Both the position numbers and the translations under genes were made by a program. Below, in pieces: positions 1-8,357 of a stretch of 64,000 bases of DNA. Below the pieces are notes generated by a model that saw only the letters and a program-made list of their open reading frames with translations, was not told where the DNA came from and did not search any database. The DNA is taken from positions 62,001 to 126,000 of the forward strand of contig JAIPIF010000002.1 in the NCBI GenBank assembly GCA_021734785.1, read 5' to 3'. This stretch comes from Candidatus Altimarinota bacterium. Its GTDB lineage: Bacteria > Patescibacteriota > Gracilibacteria > UBA4473. Each line of letters starts with the position of its first letter. Position 1 is the first letter of the stretch.

Positions 1-2198
1 CGATTTTGTGAGAGATCCTGGGGAACCTGAAGCGTGCTCGCGTTTGTCGTATTACGGAAATTGATGCGAATTTGAGCTCCTTCGGGCACATTTTCCAGCA
101 ATTCGAGTTGTTTGGTCGTATTTTTCTCCAAAAACTCGAGGTAGTTTTTTTCAGTCTCGGTGAAGAATTCTTTTCGGATACGGTTGTGGATGCGCGTGTT
201 AAGTGATGGTGCAGGGGAGATTGGTGGCATGGTTGAGAGCGTTGGTTTCCACCCTCGTGTATTCCATGTAACTCCATCTGAATTCAACTGATCTCTTATT
301 CCTTCCAGAGTTCGTGGATCTGTGTAAATTGCTGGTACATTTAAATTATTTAAAAGAGCATCCCTCTCATCGATTTTTTGTTGGAGTCGTTGTTCCGCTT
401 GTGAGAGTTGGACTCCAGCAGCTGTAGCAGCATCATCTCGTCCTCTTCCTGCGGCGGCAATTCTTGCGTCGTATGTTACTTGGCGAGCACTTATTGTGGC
501 TGTCAAAACTGCAATTTGAGCAACTAATTCAGCTCTGCGTGTGTGAATTTTCGCTTCTTCATCAATCCATTTTCTAAAGGCCTCTCGTTCTTGTTTCCAT
601 TTTGGAAGGAGCTCTCCCACTCGATCACGAAATTGTTTTACTCGATCCCATTGTTCCTGCATCTGTCGACGGACATCGTCATCCGGAAGATTTATTTTTC
701 CCTTTTCGAATTCTTGCAAACATCGATTGTTTTCAGCCAGCCAGTTTTCAGTTCTTGAGATTATTTGAGCAAAATCATTGGAGCTCAGGAGGGGGGTTTG
801 TGGTGGTCCTGGATTAGTTGCTCCGATATCAGTAAGATCCGTCAAGGATGGAGATCCTCCGGCATCATATACCTTGGTTGCTTCCTCGATTGTTTGGTGA
901 AGTTCGCGATCGAGTGTTTCAAAGGTATTTCGTTTTTTTTGATCAAAATCACTTTTAGTTTCTTTTTCTAAATGTTTAATATATTTCAAGAGTTTTCGTC
1001 GAACTTCAATATCGAGCTCCTGAAGCTTATTTGCATTTGCGTTGAGATATCCTACAAAGTAGGAAATTTTTTCTGCGGGAACAATCTGGTTTAGATTGGC
1101 TCCGCTATACACGTCCTCTGAAAAGTTTATTCCAGGAATGCTTTGAATCGCGTGTTCAAGCTCCCCTGCCATTTTTTCTGTCGAGAGGGCTTCTTCTTCG
1201 GCCGGACTTACTGCGAGAGCTTGTAGATCTGTTCGCAATCTTTCATAGTTTGGAGAAGTAGACATAAAAATATCTCGATTTTGGAGATCGCGTATTTTTT
1301 GATCGGCGTCGAGTTCAAGTGCTTCAGACCGTCGTGCTTGTACCGCTCCATCTACATACCGGAGATTGGTGAGTGCCTCCCAAAAATCAGGAATCTGAAT
1401 CGCAGGAGGCGTAAACTGCTGCAGCGCATTCGCAGTATTGGTGTTGGGATCAGCTACTGCTTCGCGAACATAACGCCAGAGCACTTCTTTTTCTCCTTCG
1501 CCAGCACTGTCAAATGTGTGTTTGACCTGTGCTTCTGCACGACGTACATCGAGTTTTTTTCTCTGCTGGACAATATCGATTGCTGTTTTGAGTCGTTTTT
1601 TTCGGTCTTCAAGTTTTTTTTCAAACTTTTTCGTAAATTTTTGAAATCGGTTTTTTCGTCCAAAAGAGAGTTTTCGCTCGAGCCAAGTAAATTGCTGAAA
1701 TGTTTGTTCAGCAGTTTGCTTCGCCTGGCTCCAATCACTTTCAAATTGTGAGAGAGCTGTATTCATCATCTTTTCATATCCTCGTGCCACCATCAATGAT
1801 GTACCAGCTCCGCGCCCCCGTTGTGCAATTGCATCAAGCGTGTTTTGCCCTGCATTTTGCCATACGGCAAGTTCGATGCTGCTGAATTCCCCATTATTTT
1901 GCTGCAACTCTTGCACATGATCATTGGCAGACCCCGCCAGAATTTCAAAAATTCTATTTCGTATCCGTGTCCGCATGACAAAAGGCAATCGGTCCACAAC
2001 CCGATTTTCAAACTGTGAATCGAAGAGAACACTTCCTCCTACATCTGCAGCTTCCAGCCAATCATTAAATTCATGAACGCGTCCTTCGGCGGCACTTTGT
2101 TGTTCTTTTATCCGAGATTCTTCACGGGAATCTTTCGTCTGTGTTTCTGGACGAATGAGGGAGTCGGGAGCGCCTTCGAAAGGGCGAAGATCAGACAT
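1..2198 (-). CDS. Large coiled-coil protein, C-terminus outside window
   Basis: An open frame runs leftwards from an ATG at 2198 and leaves the window without a stop after about 732 codons. The protein is dominated by charged Glu/Gln/Lys/Arg-rich stretches that look like long helices or coiled coil, for example KFTKKFEKKLEDRKKRLK near residue 190. I see no signal peptide, membrane segment or catalytic motif. It is more AT-rich than dprA beside it. The gene at 53479-55605 has the same style (compact N-terminus, then long Glu/Lys helices), but I cannot align the two by eye. Function unknown; a structural role is a guess. No Shine-Dalgarno sequence precedes the ATG. Confidence 0.75.
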   Translation of the reverse strand, partial: MSDLRPFEGAPDSLIRPETQTKDSREESRIKEQQSAAEGRVHEFNDWLEAADVGGSVLFDSQFENRVVDRLPFVMRTRIRNRIFEILAGSANDHVQELQQNNGEFSSIELAVWQNAGQNTLDAIAQRGRGAGTSLMVARGYEKMMNTALSQFESDWSQAKQTAEQTFQQFTWLERKLSFGRKNRFQKFTKKFEKKLEDRKKRLKTAIDIVQQRKKLDVRRAEAQVKHTFDSAGEGEKEVLWRYVREAVADPNTNTANALQQFTPPAIQIPDFWEALTNLRYVDGAVQARRSEALELDADQKIRDLQNRDIFMSTSPNYERLRTDLQALAVSPAEEEALSTEKMAGELEHAIQSIPGINFSEDVYSGANLNQIVPAEKISYFVGYLNANANKLQELDIEVRRKLLKYIKHLEKETKSDFDQKKRNTFETLDRELHQTIEEATKVYDAGGSPSLTDLTDIGATNPGPPQTPLLSSNDFAQIISRTENWLAENNRCLQEFEKGKINLPDDDVRRQMQEQWDRVKQFRDRVGELLPKWKQEREAFRKWIDEEAKIHTRRAELVAQIAVLTATISARQVTYDARIAAAGRGRDDAATAAGVQLSQAEQRLQQKIDERDALLNNLNVPAIYTDPRTLEGIRDQLNSDGVTWNTRGWKPTLSTMPPISPAPSLNTRIHNRIRKEFFTETEKNYLEFLEKNTTKQLELLENVPEGAQIRINFRNTTNASTLQVPQDLSQN

Positions 2199-2265
2199 TT
2201 GATTTGTGTTTCACAAAGAAATCCGGTCATTGTACCAGAATTTTCTTTGGAATTCAAGGGAAACA

Positions 2266-2694
2266 TCACTCCACACTCTTGCTCGGAATGAATCCCGCGG
2301 CGATGGCATCTTCCTTCGTCTCAAAAAACCGTCGATCTGGCACCGCTACGCCCCGTGCGAAGTACGAATCCGAGGGATAAAATTTCCCCGTTTTGGCATT
2401 GCCGGTGTACGGAAACTGCGTGTACTTCAGATCATTTTCTGTCGGCACCTGCCCGAGAAAAATTTTCCCCGATTCTTCCAGCGAGTTCTCTCCCGCCCAG
2501 AGAATCCGCACGTCGCCTTCGACCTTGACGGACAAGGCATCCCCGTCAATTTTCTCGAGCGTCACCATCCCCAGTTCGGGACGGATTTCCCGCGAGACCA
2601 TCGGTACCTCGTCGCCTCCCCGGGGCAGACTCCCCGCCAGGAAGCCAAACCCAGCCGAACACACAATCGCCGCAAACAGTTTCCACTCAGACAT
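2266..2694 (-). CDS. Membrane-anchored small protein with degenerate Ada-like zinc-binding fold
   Basis: 142 residues. Residues 3-21 form one N-terminal membrane segment or signal anchor (LFAAIVCSAGFGFLAG), followed by an exported domain. The last 45 residues, with GKFYPSDSYFARGV and then FFETKEDAIAAGFIPS, follow the pattern of the Ada/thermonuclease-type metal-binding domain (YHxxxCxxA ... Fxxxe-A-xxxGYrPC), but every cysteine and histidine of that motif is replaced. The start is taken at ATG 2694, because longer forms would lie inside dprA. It overlaps the dprA stop by 8 bases, so the two are probably translated from one message. Its job is unknown; the fold similarity is my reading of the pattern. 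Confidence 0.7.
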   Translation of the reverse strand: MSEWKLFAAIVCSAGFGFLAGSLPRGGDEVPMVSREIRPELGMVTLEKIDGDALSVKVEGDVRILWAGENSLEESGKIFLGQVPTENDLKYTQFPYTGNAKTGKFYPSDSYFARGVAVPDRRFFETKEDAIAAGFIPSKSVE

Positions 2695-3781
2695 TTTTGA
2701 CGTAGGTTTGATTGCCCACATTGCGGACAACTCCCTTGATTTCCAAGATCGAGAGGGTGGAGCTGGTCACTGGCGGTGGGAAGGGAGAACCCCGCACCAG
2801 ATCATCCAGATGTTGTTTTTCTCCATTTTCAAACAGCGCCAAAATTTTTCCTTCGGTCTCCGTGGTGGGGATGTTTTTTTGCGCTACTTTTTTCTCTGCA
2901 AGGTTCCGCAGTCCCAACGAGGCCAATATCTGTACGCCCGAGAGCGCGGGACATGCCTGTCCCTTTTCCAGCAGCTGATTGCATCCAGCCGACTGCTCGG
3001 CAAAAATTTCTCCCGGCACCGCAAATACCTCGCGTCCCTGGTCCACTGCCAGCTCCGCGGTGATGAGTGACCCAGATTTTTCTGCCGCCTCCAGGATGAG
3101 CGTTGCCTTGGCGAGGCCCGCGACGATTCTGTTTCGCACGGGAAAATATTCCGGATGCATCTCCGTGTGGGGGAGGTATTCCGACAGCAGGACTCCCCGA
3201 TTTTCGTTCACAAATTTTTCAGCGAAGGATTTGTTGGTCTGGGGATACACGGTGTCGATGCCGTTTCCCAGCACTGCGATGGTTCGACCGCCGTGCTCGA
3301 GGGCAATTTTGTGCGCGAGGGTGTCGGCGCCAAATGCGAGTCCAGAAACAATTGTAATCCCGGCGTCAGCGAGCTCTCCGACAATTTTCTCCGCGACGCG
3401 TCTCCCGTACGACGAAACCTTACGCGATCCCACCACAGCAATAGCCGGAAAATCCGTTTCCTCCAGCGCTCCCCGACAAAACAGCAGTACCGGTGGCTGG
3501 GGAATATTTTCCAGCACTTGCGGGAATCCACTTTCTCCGTGGACTAGCACAGAAGCGCCGCATTTTTTGAGCAGATCGGCTTCGTGCTCGGGATTAATTT
3601 GGTCTCGGTTCCCCAAAAATTTCTCCACGCCCCGGGGATCCAGATCGGCTTCCAGGAGCTTCCGTTTGTCGGCCCCAAATGCGGCTGCCCAGTCACCGCC
3701 AAAATACGATTTCAGCTTTTGAAACCGAAGAAAAGTGAGATTCATGCCGCGGTGGAGCGCGACGAGGAATTTCGTGTCCAT
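2687..3781 (-). CDS. dprA: DNA processing protein DprA (Smf)
   Basis: 364 residues, usual family length. The Rossmann-like core shows AVVGSRKVSSYGR, SGLAFGADTLAHKIA (family SGxAxGID), YPVRNR-type FPVRNRIVAGL, GSLITA and GREVFAVPG, which make the call firm. The C-terminus (SSTLSILEIKGVVRNVGNQTY) looks like the winged-helix tail of the family. In other bacteria DprA binds incoming single-stranded DNA and loads RecA during natural transformation, so it hints at DNA uptake in this lineage. The start ATG at 3781 lies 8 bases after TACAAT on the minus strand, so the message is probably leaderless. Confidence 0.95.
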   Translation of the reverse strand: MDTKFLVALHRGMNLTFLRFQKLKSYFGGDWAAAFGADKRKLLEADLDPRGVEKFLGNRDQINPEHEADLLKKCGASVLVHGESGFPQVLENIPQPPVLLFCRGALEETDFPAIAVVGSRKVSSYGRRVAEKIVGELADAGITIVSGLAFGADTLAHKIALEHGGRTIAVLGNGIDTVYPQTNKSFAEKFVNENRGVLLSEYLPHTEMHPEYFPVRNRIVAGLAKATLILEAAEKSGSLITAELAVDQGREVFAVPGEIFAEQSAGCNQLLEKGQACPALSGVQILASLGLRNLAEKKVAQKNIPTTETEGKILALFENGEKQHLDDLVRGSPFPPPVTSSTLSILEIKGVVRNVGNQTYVKNV

Positions 3782-3789
3782 CGCTCCTC

Positions 3790-3795
3790 ATTGTA
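3790..3795 (-). promoter_or_regulatory. -10 element of dprA
   Basis: TACAAT on the minus strand ends 8 bases before the dprA ATG at 3781. No convincing -35 hexamer is visible; a pyrimidine-rich run lies upstream. Confidence 0.5.
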
Positions 3796-3825
3796 GTAAG
3801 AAAGGGAAAAGAAGGGAAAATAAAA

Positions 3826-3887
3826 ATTACAAATGACGAATTACAGATGGGAAAATCCCCCCGTCCCGCTTTGAAAAAGGGGGTGGA
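3826..3887. repeat. Dispersed 62-bp repeat, copy A
   Basis: This 62-base stretch recurs at 4224-4285 with one visible mismatch. It opens with ATTACAAATGACGAATTACA and ends in a hairpin formed by CCCGCTTTGAAAAAGGGGG. A related copy lies at 60298-60360, and its hairpin part is also found inside elp3 at 33489-33507. Confidence 0.85.
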
Positions 3888-3895
3888 AGATTGTT

Positions 3896-4353
3896 TCGCT
3901 TCGCTCGCAATGACGAGGGAATAACACCCCCCAGCCCCCTCTTAGTCTAAGAGGGGGAGATTCCGCCGGAGATGGAATGGGGGTGATATTTTCCCTGAGT
4001 TCGGATTTTAGACAGGTGTCCTTTTTTGCCGTCAAAAAAGGACGAAAAAACCGCCGTCCGGATGCTCGTCGCCACTCACAGCACACAAAAAAATTCTGTT
4101 TCGCGACAACTCGCCCCGCCTTGGCGGGGACTCAAACACGTCGCTCCACAACGCATTTTTTTGCTCTGTGAAATGGCTCCTGCGCAGGGACGGAAAAAAG
4201 GGAAGAACAATTACAGATTACAAATTACAAATGACGAATTACAGATGGGAAAATCCCCCCGTCCCCCTTTGAAAAAGGGGGTGGAGTTTTGAAGAAGAAA
4301 AAGAAAAAATTGGAGGGGCAAGATATATCTTGCCCGTACTCAAAAAGAAAAAA
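3896..4353. other. Gene-free repeat region upstream of the secY operon end
   Basis: No convincing coding frame is seen here. It holds an inverted repeat at 3935-3957 (CCCCCTCTTAG paired with CTAAGAGGGGG), a stretch rich in CGCTTCGCTCGC-type words, the second copy of the 62-base repeat (4224-4285) and a 20-base palindrome near 4316-4335 (GGGCAAGA/TCTTGCCC). Confidence 0.6.
4224..4285. repeat. Dispersed 62-bp repeat, copy B
   Basis: Nearly identical to 3826-3887. The terminal hairpin reads CCCCCTTTGAAAAAGGGGG. It is preceded by a partial internal duplication of ACAGATTACAAATTACAAAT. Confidence 0.85.
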
Positions 4354-4374
4354 GAGGGGAAATTGCTTCCCCTC
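4345..4374 (-). terminator. Terminator of the secY-M24 operon
   Basis: On the minus strand GAGGGGAA pairs with TTCCCCTC across a short loop and is followed by TTTTTTC. It lies 42 bases after the stop of the M24 peptidase gene. Confidence 0.75.
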
Positions 4375-4415
4375 CCGCCAGAGTGGAATCCTCACAAGGA
4401 GGGTTTTTTAGGCGG

Positions 4416-5129
4416 CTACTCCCATGCATCAATCACCTGGAGCGTGCGGGGAAACTGTGACAGGATTTCCGGTTTGTCCCGGCCGACCACCAGCTGATCC
4501 TCGATCCGGATGCCCCACCGGCCGGGGACGTACCAGCCAGGCTCGCAGGTCACGACCATGCCTTCGGCCAGGATGGCATCCGATTTGACTGAAATTTTCG
4601 GTTCTTCGTGCACTGCCTGTCCTACGCCGTGGCCGAGGGAATGGGGGAAAAACTTTGCCCAGTCTCCCATCTGGTCTCGCACCCACTGATCGAGTTTTTG
4701 CACGGGCGTACCGGGGACAAACTGCGGCAGGACCGCTTCATGAATCTCCAGCAGCCGGTCAAAGGTTTCCAAAAATTCGGGATCGGGATCCCCGACAAAA
4801 AAATTCCGGGTACAGTCAGCACACCAGCCATCGATTTTTACCCCGCAGTCAATGAGCACGTGTTCGCGTGGCTGGAGCGTTCGTTCTCCGGGAACGTGAT
4901 GGGGTTCGGCAGCACTTTCTCCAAAGGCAACAATGGTTGGAAAAGCGAGGGGAAATTTCCCCTCTGCGGTGAGAAATACATCGAGTTTTTGGGCCACCTC
5001 TTTTTCACTCAGGCCCACCTCCAAAAGATGCTCCGGAATCAGCACAAACACATCGTCCAGGTGCTGCTGCGCGCGGCGCATGGCGGGGAGTCCTTCCGTT
5101 GAGACAGGGAGGGAATCAGAGTTTCTCAT
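4416..5129 (-). CDS. M24 metallopeptidase (aminopeptidase P / Map-like)
   Basis: 237 residues: only the pita-bread catalytic domain, without the N-terminal domain of full aminopeptidase P. Metal ligands are visible in VLIDCGVKIDGWCADCTR (two Asp), HSLGHGVGQAVHEEP (His), VVTCEPGWY (Glu) and GIRIEDQLVV (Glu). The enzyme should remove N-terminal residues in the cytoplasm, either Met or the residue before Pro. It follows secY with a 14-base overlap, the place where map stands in the usual secY-adk-map order, so it may serve as methionine aminopeptidase; the GWYVPGRWGIRIED stretch looks more prolidase-like. Substrate not decided. Confidence 0.85.
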   Translation of the reverse strand: MRNSDSLPVSTEGLPAMRRAQQHLDDVFVLIPEHLLEVGLSEKEVAQKLDVFLTAEGKFPLAFPTIVAFGESAAEPHHVPGERTLQPREHVLIDCGVKIDGWCADCTRNFFVGDPDPEFLETFDRLLEIHEAVLPQFVPGTPVQKLDQWVRDQMGDWAKFFPHSLGHGVGQAVHEEPKISVKSDAILAEGMVVTCEPGWYVPGRWGIRIEDQLVVGRDKPEILSQFPRTLQVIDAWE

Positions 5130-6417
5130 AATCGTGCATCACCAGCTGGGCGTTGATGCGGCGGATCATGTCCAGCACCACCGACACCACGATGATCATT
5201 CCGGCACCCGAGATGAAGAGCGAAATCGTCCCCGCGCCCCCCGAGATCCACTGCTGAAAAATCGTCGGAATGATGGCTACCGCTGCCAGGAAGAGTCCTC
5301 CCCAAAAGGCGAGTCGCTCCGAGGTTTGCTTGAGAAATTTTGTTGTTTCGGGGCCTGGACGATACCCGGGGACGTAGCCGCCACGCTTTTGGATGTTGTC
5401 AGCGACCTTTTTGGGTTCAAAGGTGATCGACACGTAGAAAAACGTAAACGCAAAGATCAGCACGGCATAAAATACGTTGTAGATCAGGGTGGGAGAGCCC
5501 GGGTTAAAATGCTTCATAAAAAATTCTCCCAGACTGACCAAGAATCCCGATTCTGATCGGGAAAAAAACTGTGCTAGCACCGATGGCATCGACACGAGCG
5601 ACACCGCAAAGATGATCGGGATCATCCCGGCCTGATTGATTTTCATCGGCAAAAAGCTTTTTTGTTGGATACTGCTTCGCCGAGAGGCATACACCACCGG
5701 CACCCGGCGCTCGGCTTCTGACACATACACGATGAAGATCGTGAGGAGCAGTGTCGCAATCACGAGTCCAATTATTACGGGCATGGTTGCCGCCTGCATG
5801 GCTCCGGCCACCTGCGTGGGGACCGTAGCGACGATTCCGGCAAAGATCAAAATAGAGATTCCATTCCCCAGGCCTTTTTCGGTGATCAGCTCTCCGAGCC
5901 ACATCAGAAACACCGTTCCGGCCGTCACCGTCAGCATCATGGGGAGCATGATGCTCATGTCGCCGGTGTCGATCAGCATCTCTCCGGGCGAAAACCGGTT
6001 GAGCAGCATCATCATTCCATAACTCTGCACAAATGCGAGAGGCACGGTCAGAATGCGCGTGTACTGATTGATTTTTTTCTGGCCAACTTCTCCTTCCTTT
6101 TTGAGCTCCTCCAGCGAGGGCACGATCACCCCGAGAAGCTGCATGATAATTGAGGCATTGATGTATGGGGTCAGTCCCATCAGCACGAGCGAAAAGTTTT
6201 CCATCGCGCCGCCGGTGAGCATCGAAAACACATTCAGGAGTGATCCGGTCCCCTGCGATTGGTCCAGCAGGCCACGGATGGCTTCGACATTTGCTCCTGG
6301 GATGGTGATGTGGGCCGCCACACGGAAAATTACCAGCGCCAAAAGCGTAAAGAGAATGCGCTCTCGGAGCGTTTTGGTTTTCCAGATTTGCTCGAGCGTG
6401 GTTAGCAGTTTATTCAT
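5116..6417 (-). CDS. secY: Preprotein translocase subunit SecY
   Basis: 433 residues with ten hydrophobic segments. Family marks include the N-terminus WKTKTLRERILFTLLALVIF, GLTPYINASIIMQLL in TM2, GLGNGISILIFAGIV and the cytoplasmic loop RGGYVPGYRPGPETTKFL. It forms the membrane channel for secreted proteins. I take ATG 6417; an in-frame TTG at 6435 is possible, since TTGTCA and TACATT stand about 12 bases before it on the minus strand. The neighbouring ribosomal-protein genes and adk of the classical spc operon are absent here, and the next gene upstream is divergent. Confidence 0.95.
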   Translation of the reverse strand: MNKLLTTLEQIWKTKTLRERILFTLLALVIFRVAAHITIPGANVEAIRGLLDQSQGTGSLLNVFSMLTGGAMENFSLVLMGLTPYINASIIMQLLGVIVPSLEELKKEGEVGQKKINQYTRILTVPLAFVQSYGMMMLLNRFSPGEMLIDTGDMSIMLPMMLTVTAGTVFLMWLGELITEKGLGNGISILIFAGIVATVPTQVAGAMQAATMPVIIGLVIATLLLTIFIVYVSEAERRVPVVYASRRSSIQQKSFLPMKINQAGMIPIIFAVSLVSMPSVLAQFFSRSESGFLVSLGEFFMKHFNPGSPTLIYNVFYAVLIFAFTFFYVSITFEPKKVADNIQKRGGYVPGYRPGPETTKFLKQTSERLAFWGGLFLAAVAIIPTIFQQWISGGAGTISLFISGAGMIIVVSVVLDMIRRINAQLVMHDYEKL

Positions 6418-6499
6418 TCGGTCGAGTTCAGACAAGAAGTCTCGGCCAATGTACGTATTTTCAAATATTTGACAAGTTTTTCTGCCCCAGAAGAAAAAA

Positions 6500-6528
6500 T
6501 TTTACTCTTTGCCATCGTGTTGTACAAT
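6500..6528 (+). promoter_or_regulatory. Promoter of the DoxX-family gene
   Basis: TACAAT at 6523-6528, with a weak TTTTAC/TTTACT -35 about 16-17 bases upstream. The start codon at 6550 follows 21 bases later and has no Shine-Dalgarno sequence. Confidence 0.5.
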
Positions 6529-6549
6529 AAAAAGTACTTTTATCCCTTT

Positions 6550-6975
6550 ATGATGAAAAATGTTTCTCTGAAATCGTGTTCGGCTTGCTGCTGCTGTGTA
6601 GAAGGACTTCTGCCCATGTTAATGCGGTTGGTGGTAGGAATCCTGTTTGTCATTATGGGGCTCAACAAGCTCATGACTCCTGACATGTTTCAGGGCATGC
6701 TGGCCGACAAATTTTCTCTCGGCGGCGAGGCTCTGTCAGTTGCCTTTTGGGCGGTGGTGGCGTTTGAGCTTTTGGGCGGTGTCATTTTGGTTCTCGCTCG
6801 TCTCTTTCCCTCCTGGCTCTACAAACTCGCCATCCTGGGACAGCTGGTGATCGTGGTGGTCGCCTACTTCACCGTGGGGGATCTCTGGTATCACCTCCTG
6901 CTGGTGGCGGCGCTTGTTGGACTTTTCTTTTCTCTTCCGCGGTGTCTTTTTGGCATCACAGGATATCGGAAATAA
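6550..6975 (+). CDS. DoxX-family membrane protein
   Basis: 141 residues with four hydrophobic segments. LLPMLMRLVVGILFVIMGLNKL and the spacing of the next segments match the DoxX/DoxD family of small redox-linked inner-membrane proteins. Just before the first segment stands a cysteine cluster, SCSACCCC (residues 9-16), not typical of the family; it could bind metal or be a redox site, which is inference. Start chosen at ATG 6550; the frame is open further upstream but would run through the promoter. Divergent from secY. Confidence 0.8.
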   Translation: MMKNVSLKSCSACCCCVEGLLPMLMRLVVGILFVIMGLNKLMTPDMFQGMLADKFSLGGEALSVAFWAVVAFELLGGVILVLARLFPSWLYKLAILGQLVIVVVAYFTVGDLWYHLLLVAALVGLFFSLPRCLFGITGYRK

Positions 6976-7008
6976 TTCCCTGAAGGTGTCTTTTTCGCTC
7001 CCAAATTT

Positions 7009-7869
7009 TTAGATTCCAAAAAGCTGTTCTGCGTTTTGGACGAGTATTTTTGCGACCTCGTTTGAATCACGGCCTTTGATTTCTGCGATGGTATCGATGA
7101 CCTCTGGCAGGGCCGTGGGCTCGTTGCGTTTCTCCCGATCACGCCAGCGCTTGGGTGGCAAAAAGGGCGCATCGGTTTCGGTCAGCAGGAATTCGAGCGG
7201 CACCGCTTCCACGACCTTTCGCAGCGTTTCCGATTTCGGGTACGTCAGAATGCCCCCGATGCCGAGTCGGAAGTTGTATTTTTTCGTAAAAATGTGCGCC
7301 GTCGCGACGTCTTCTGAAAAACAGTGCACGACCCCGCGCACGGATTTTCCGGCGATGTGTGTTTCAAAAAAGTCCAGGAGTTCGTCCGTCGCCTCCCGCG
7401 TGTGAATCACCAGGGGGAGATTATATTTTTCTGCCAGCTTCACATGCCCGAGAAACGATGCTTGCTGCGCGGCAAACAGTTCCTCGCTCCCGTCGTGGTA
7501 CCGATCAAACCCGGTTTCGCCAATGCCGACGATTTGCTCCCGATTCTTTTCAATCAGCTCCGAGAAAAGCTCCAGGAGTTCATCGACTGATCTTGCTTTT
7601 GGTTGGTACGTTTCAAATCCTTTGACTCTGTGTTGGACAGGTTTTCCGACGCGGAGTACATCACACGGATGCAGCCCCACCGTGCACCAGAAATCGTCAT
7701 TTTCCTGTGCGAGTTTCAGTGCAGCGAGCGTCGAAATCTCATCACAGCCAATCTGAATTTGTTTCACCACTCCCGCCTTCCTCGCCCGCTCAATCATCGC
7801 ATCGCGGTCGCGATCAAACTGCGAAAAATAATTGTGGGTGTGGGTGTCGATGATTGAGAAGTTCGGCAT
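7009..7869 (-). CDS. tatD: TatD-family metal-dependent hydrolase (DNase)
   Basis: 286 residues, usual length. Metal ligands appear in order: IIDTHTHNY (HxH), GIGETGFDRY (Glu), LVIHTREA (His), VHCFSE (His) and LTETDAPFLPPK (Asp). TatD enzymes are 3'-5' exonucleases acting in DNA repair and RNA quality control. The start is set at ATG 7869: it lies 7 bases after GACAAT on the minus strand, and the longer frame would cross the divergent gene. Confidence 0.93.
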   Translation of the reverse strand: MPNFSIIDTHTHNYFSQFDRDRDAMIERARKAGVVKQIQIGCDEISTLAALKLAQENDDFWCTVGLHPCDVLRVGKPVQHRVKGFETYQPKARSVDELLELFSELIEKNREQIVGIGETGFDRYHDGSEELFAAQQASFLGHVKLAEKYNLPLVIHTREATDELLDFFETHIAGKSVRGVVHCFSEDVATAHIFTKKYNFRLGIGGILTYPKSETLRKVVEAVPLEFLLTETDAPFLPPKRWRDREKRNEPTALPEVIDTIAEIKGRDSNEVAKILVQNAEQLFGI

Positions 7870-7876
7870 CAAAAGA

Positions 7877-7905
7877 ATTGTCTTTCTTCGGAATTTTGGT
7901 ACACA
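7877..7905. promoter_or_regulatory. Divergent leaderless promoters of tatD and the 7914 gene
   Basis: Rightward: TTGTCT (7878-7883), 16 bases, TACACA (7900-7905), 8 bases, ATG 7914. Leftward: GACAAT (7882-7877), 7 bases, ATG 7869. The two promoters overlap, so the genes may be expressed alternately. Confidence 0.55.
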
Positions 7906-7913
7906 GATTGTGG

Positions 7914-8357
7914 ATGAAAACACTTCTTGTCGCAACCGGAATGCTGACGCTTTTGCTCTCCAGCTTCGCCCCCTCCGCCGAAGCAGTGATGCGGCGGGAC
8001 GGTTCGTGGTCGGTGCAGTCCTATTTTCAAAGCCAAAATTCATCGCAGCGTCCGCGTTGGCAGCGACGATTTTCGCCGTTGCGGTACCGCTTTTCTCATG
8101 ACTTTGTCTCGCGAGACTTTCTCCGCTGGCGAGAGCTCGAGACCCTCCCAGAAAATTCTGCCGAGGAGGAGGACGATGTGCCGGAGATGGAGTTTTGTAA
8201 TTACGAAAGCTCGATTATCGGGGAATATTTACCGGTAACCGAAGTAAAAAATCGTTGTTGCACGTGTGATGATGGATGGAAATGTGAGTACTCCAGTGTC
8301 GCTGGAGCGAGCACTCAGTACGAATGTTCCGAAGACTTTTCCTCCTCAACCGACTGA
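7914..8357 (+). CDS. Small exported cysteine-rich protein, unknown function
   Basis: 147 residues. The N-terminus MKTLLVATGMLTLLLSSFAP followed by SAEA is a clear signal peptide. The middle is Arg/Ser/Phe-rich, then an acidic stretch (ENSAEEEDDVPEME), then a C-terminal cysteine module with six Cys (EFCNYES, NRCCTCDDGWKCEYS, YECSEDF), probably disulphide-bonded outside the cell. I do not recognise the family. Its last 12 bases overlap the convergent glycosyltransferase gene. Confidence 0.75.
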   Translation: MKTLLVATGMLTLLLSSFAPSAEAVMRRDGSWSVQSYFQSQNSSQRPRWQRRFSPLRYRFSHDFVSRDFLRWRELETLPENSAEEEDDVPEMEFCNYESSIIGEYLPVTEVKNRCCTCDDGWKCEYSSVAGASTQYECSEDFSSSTD

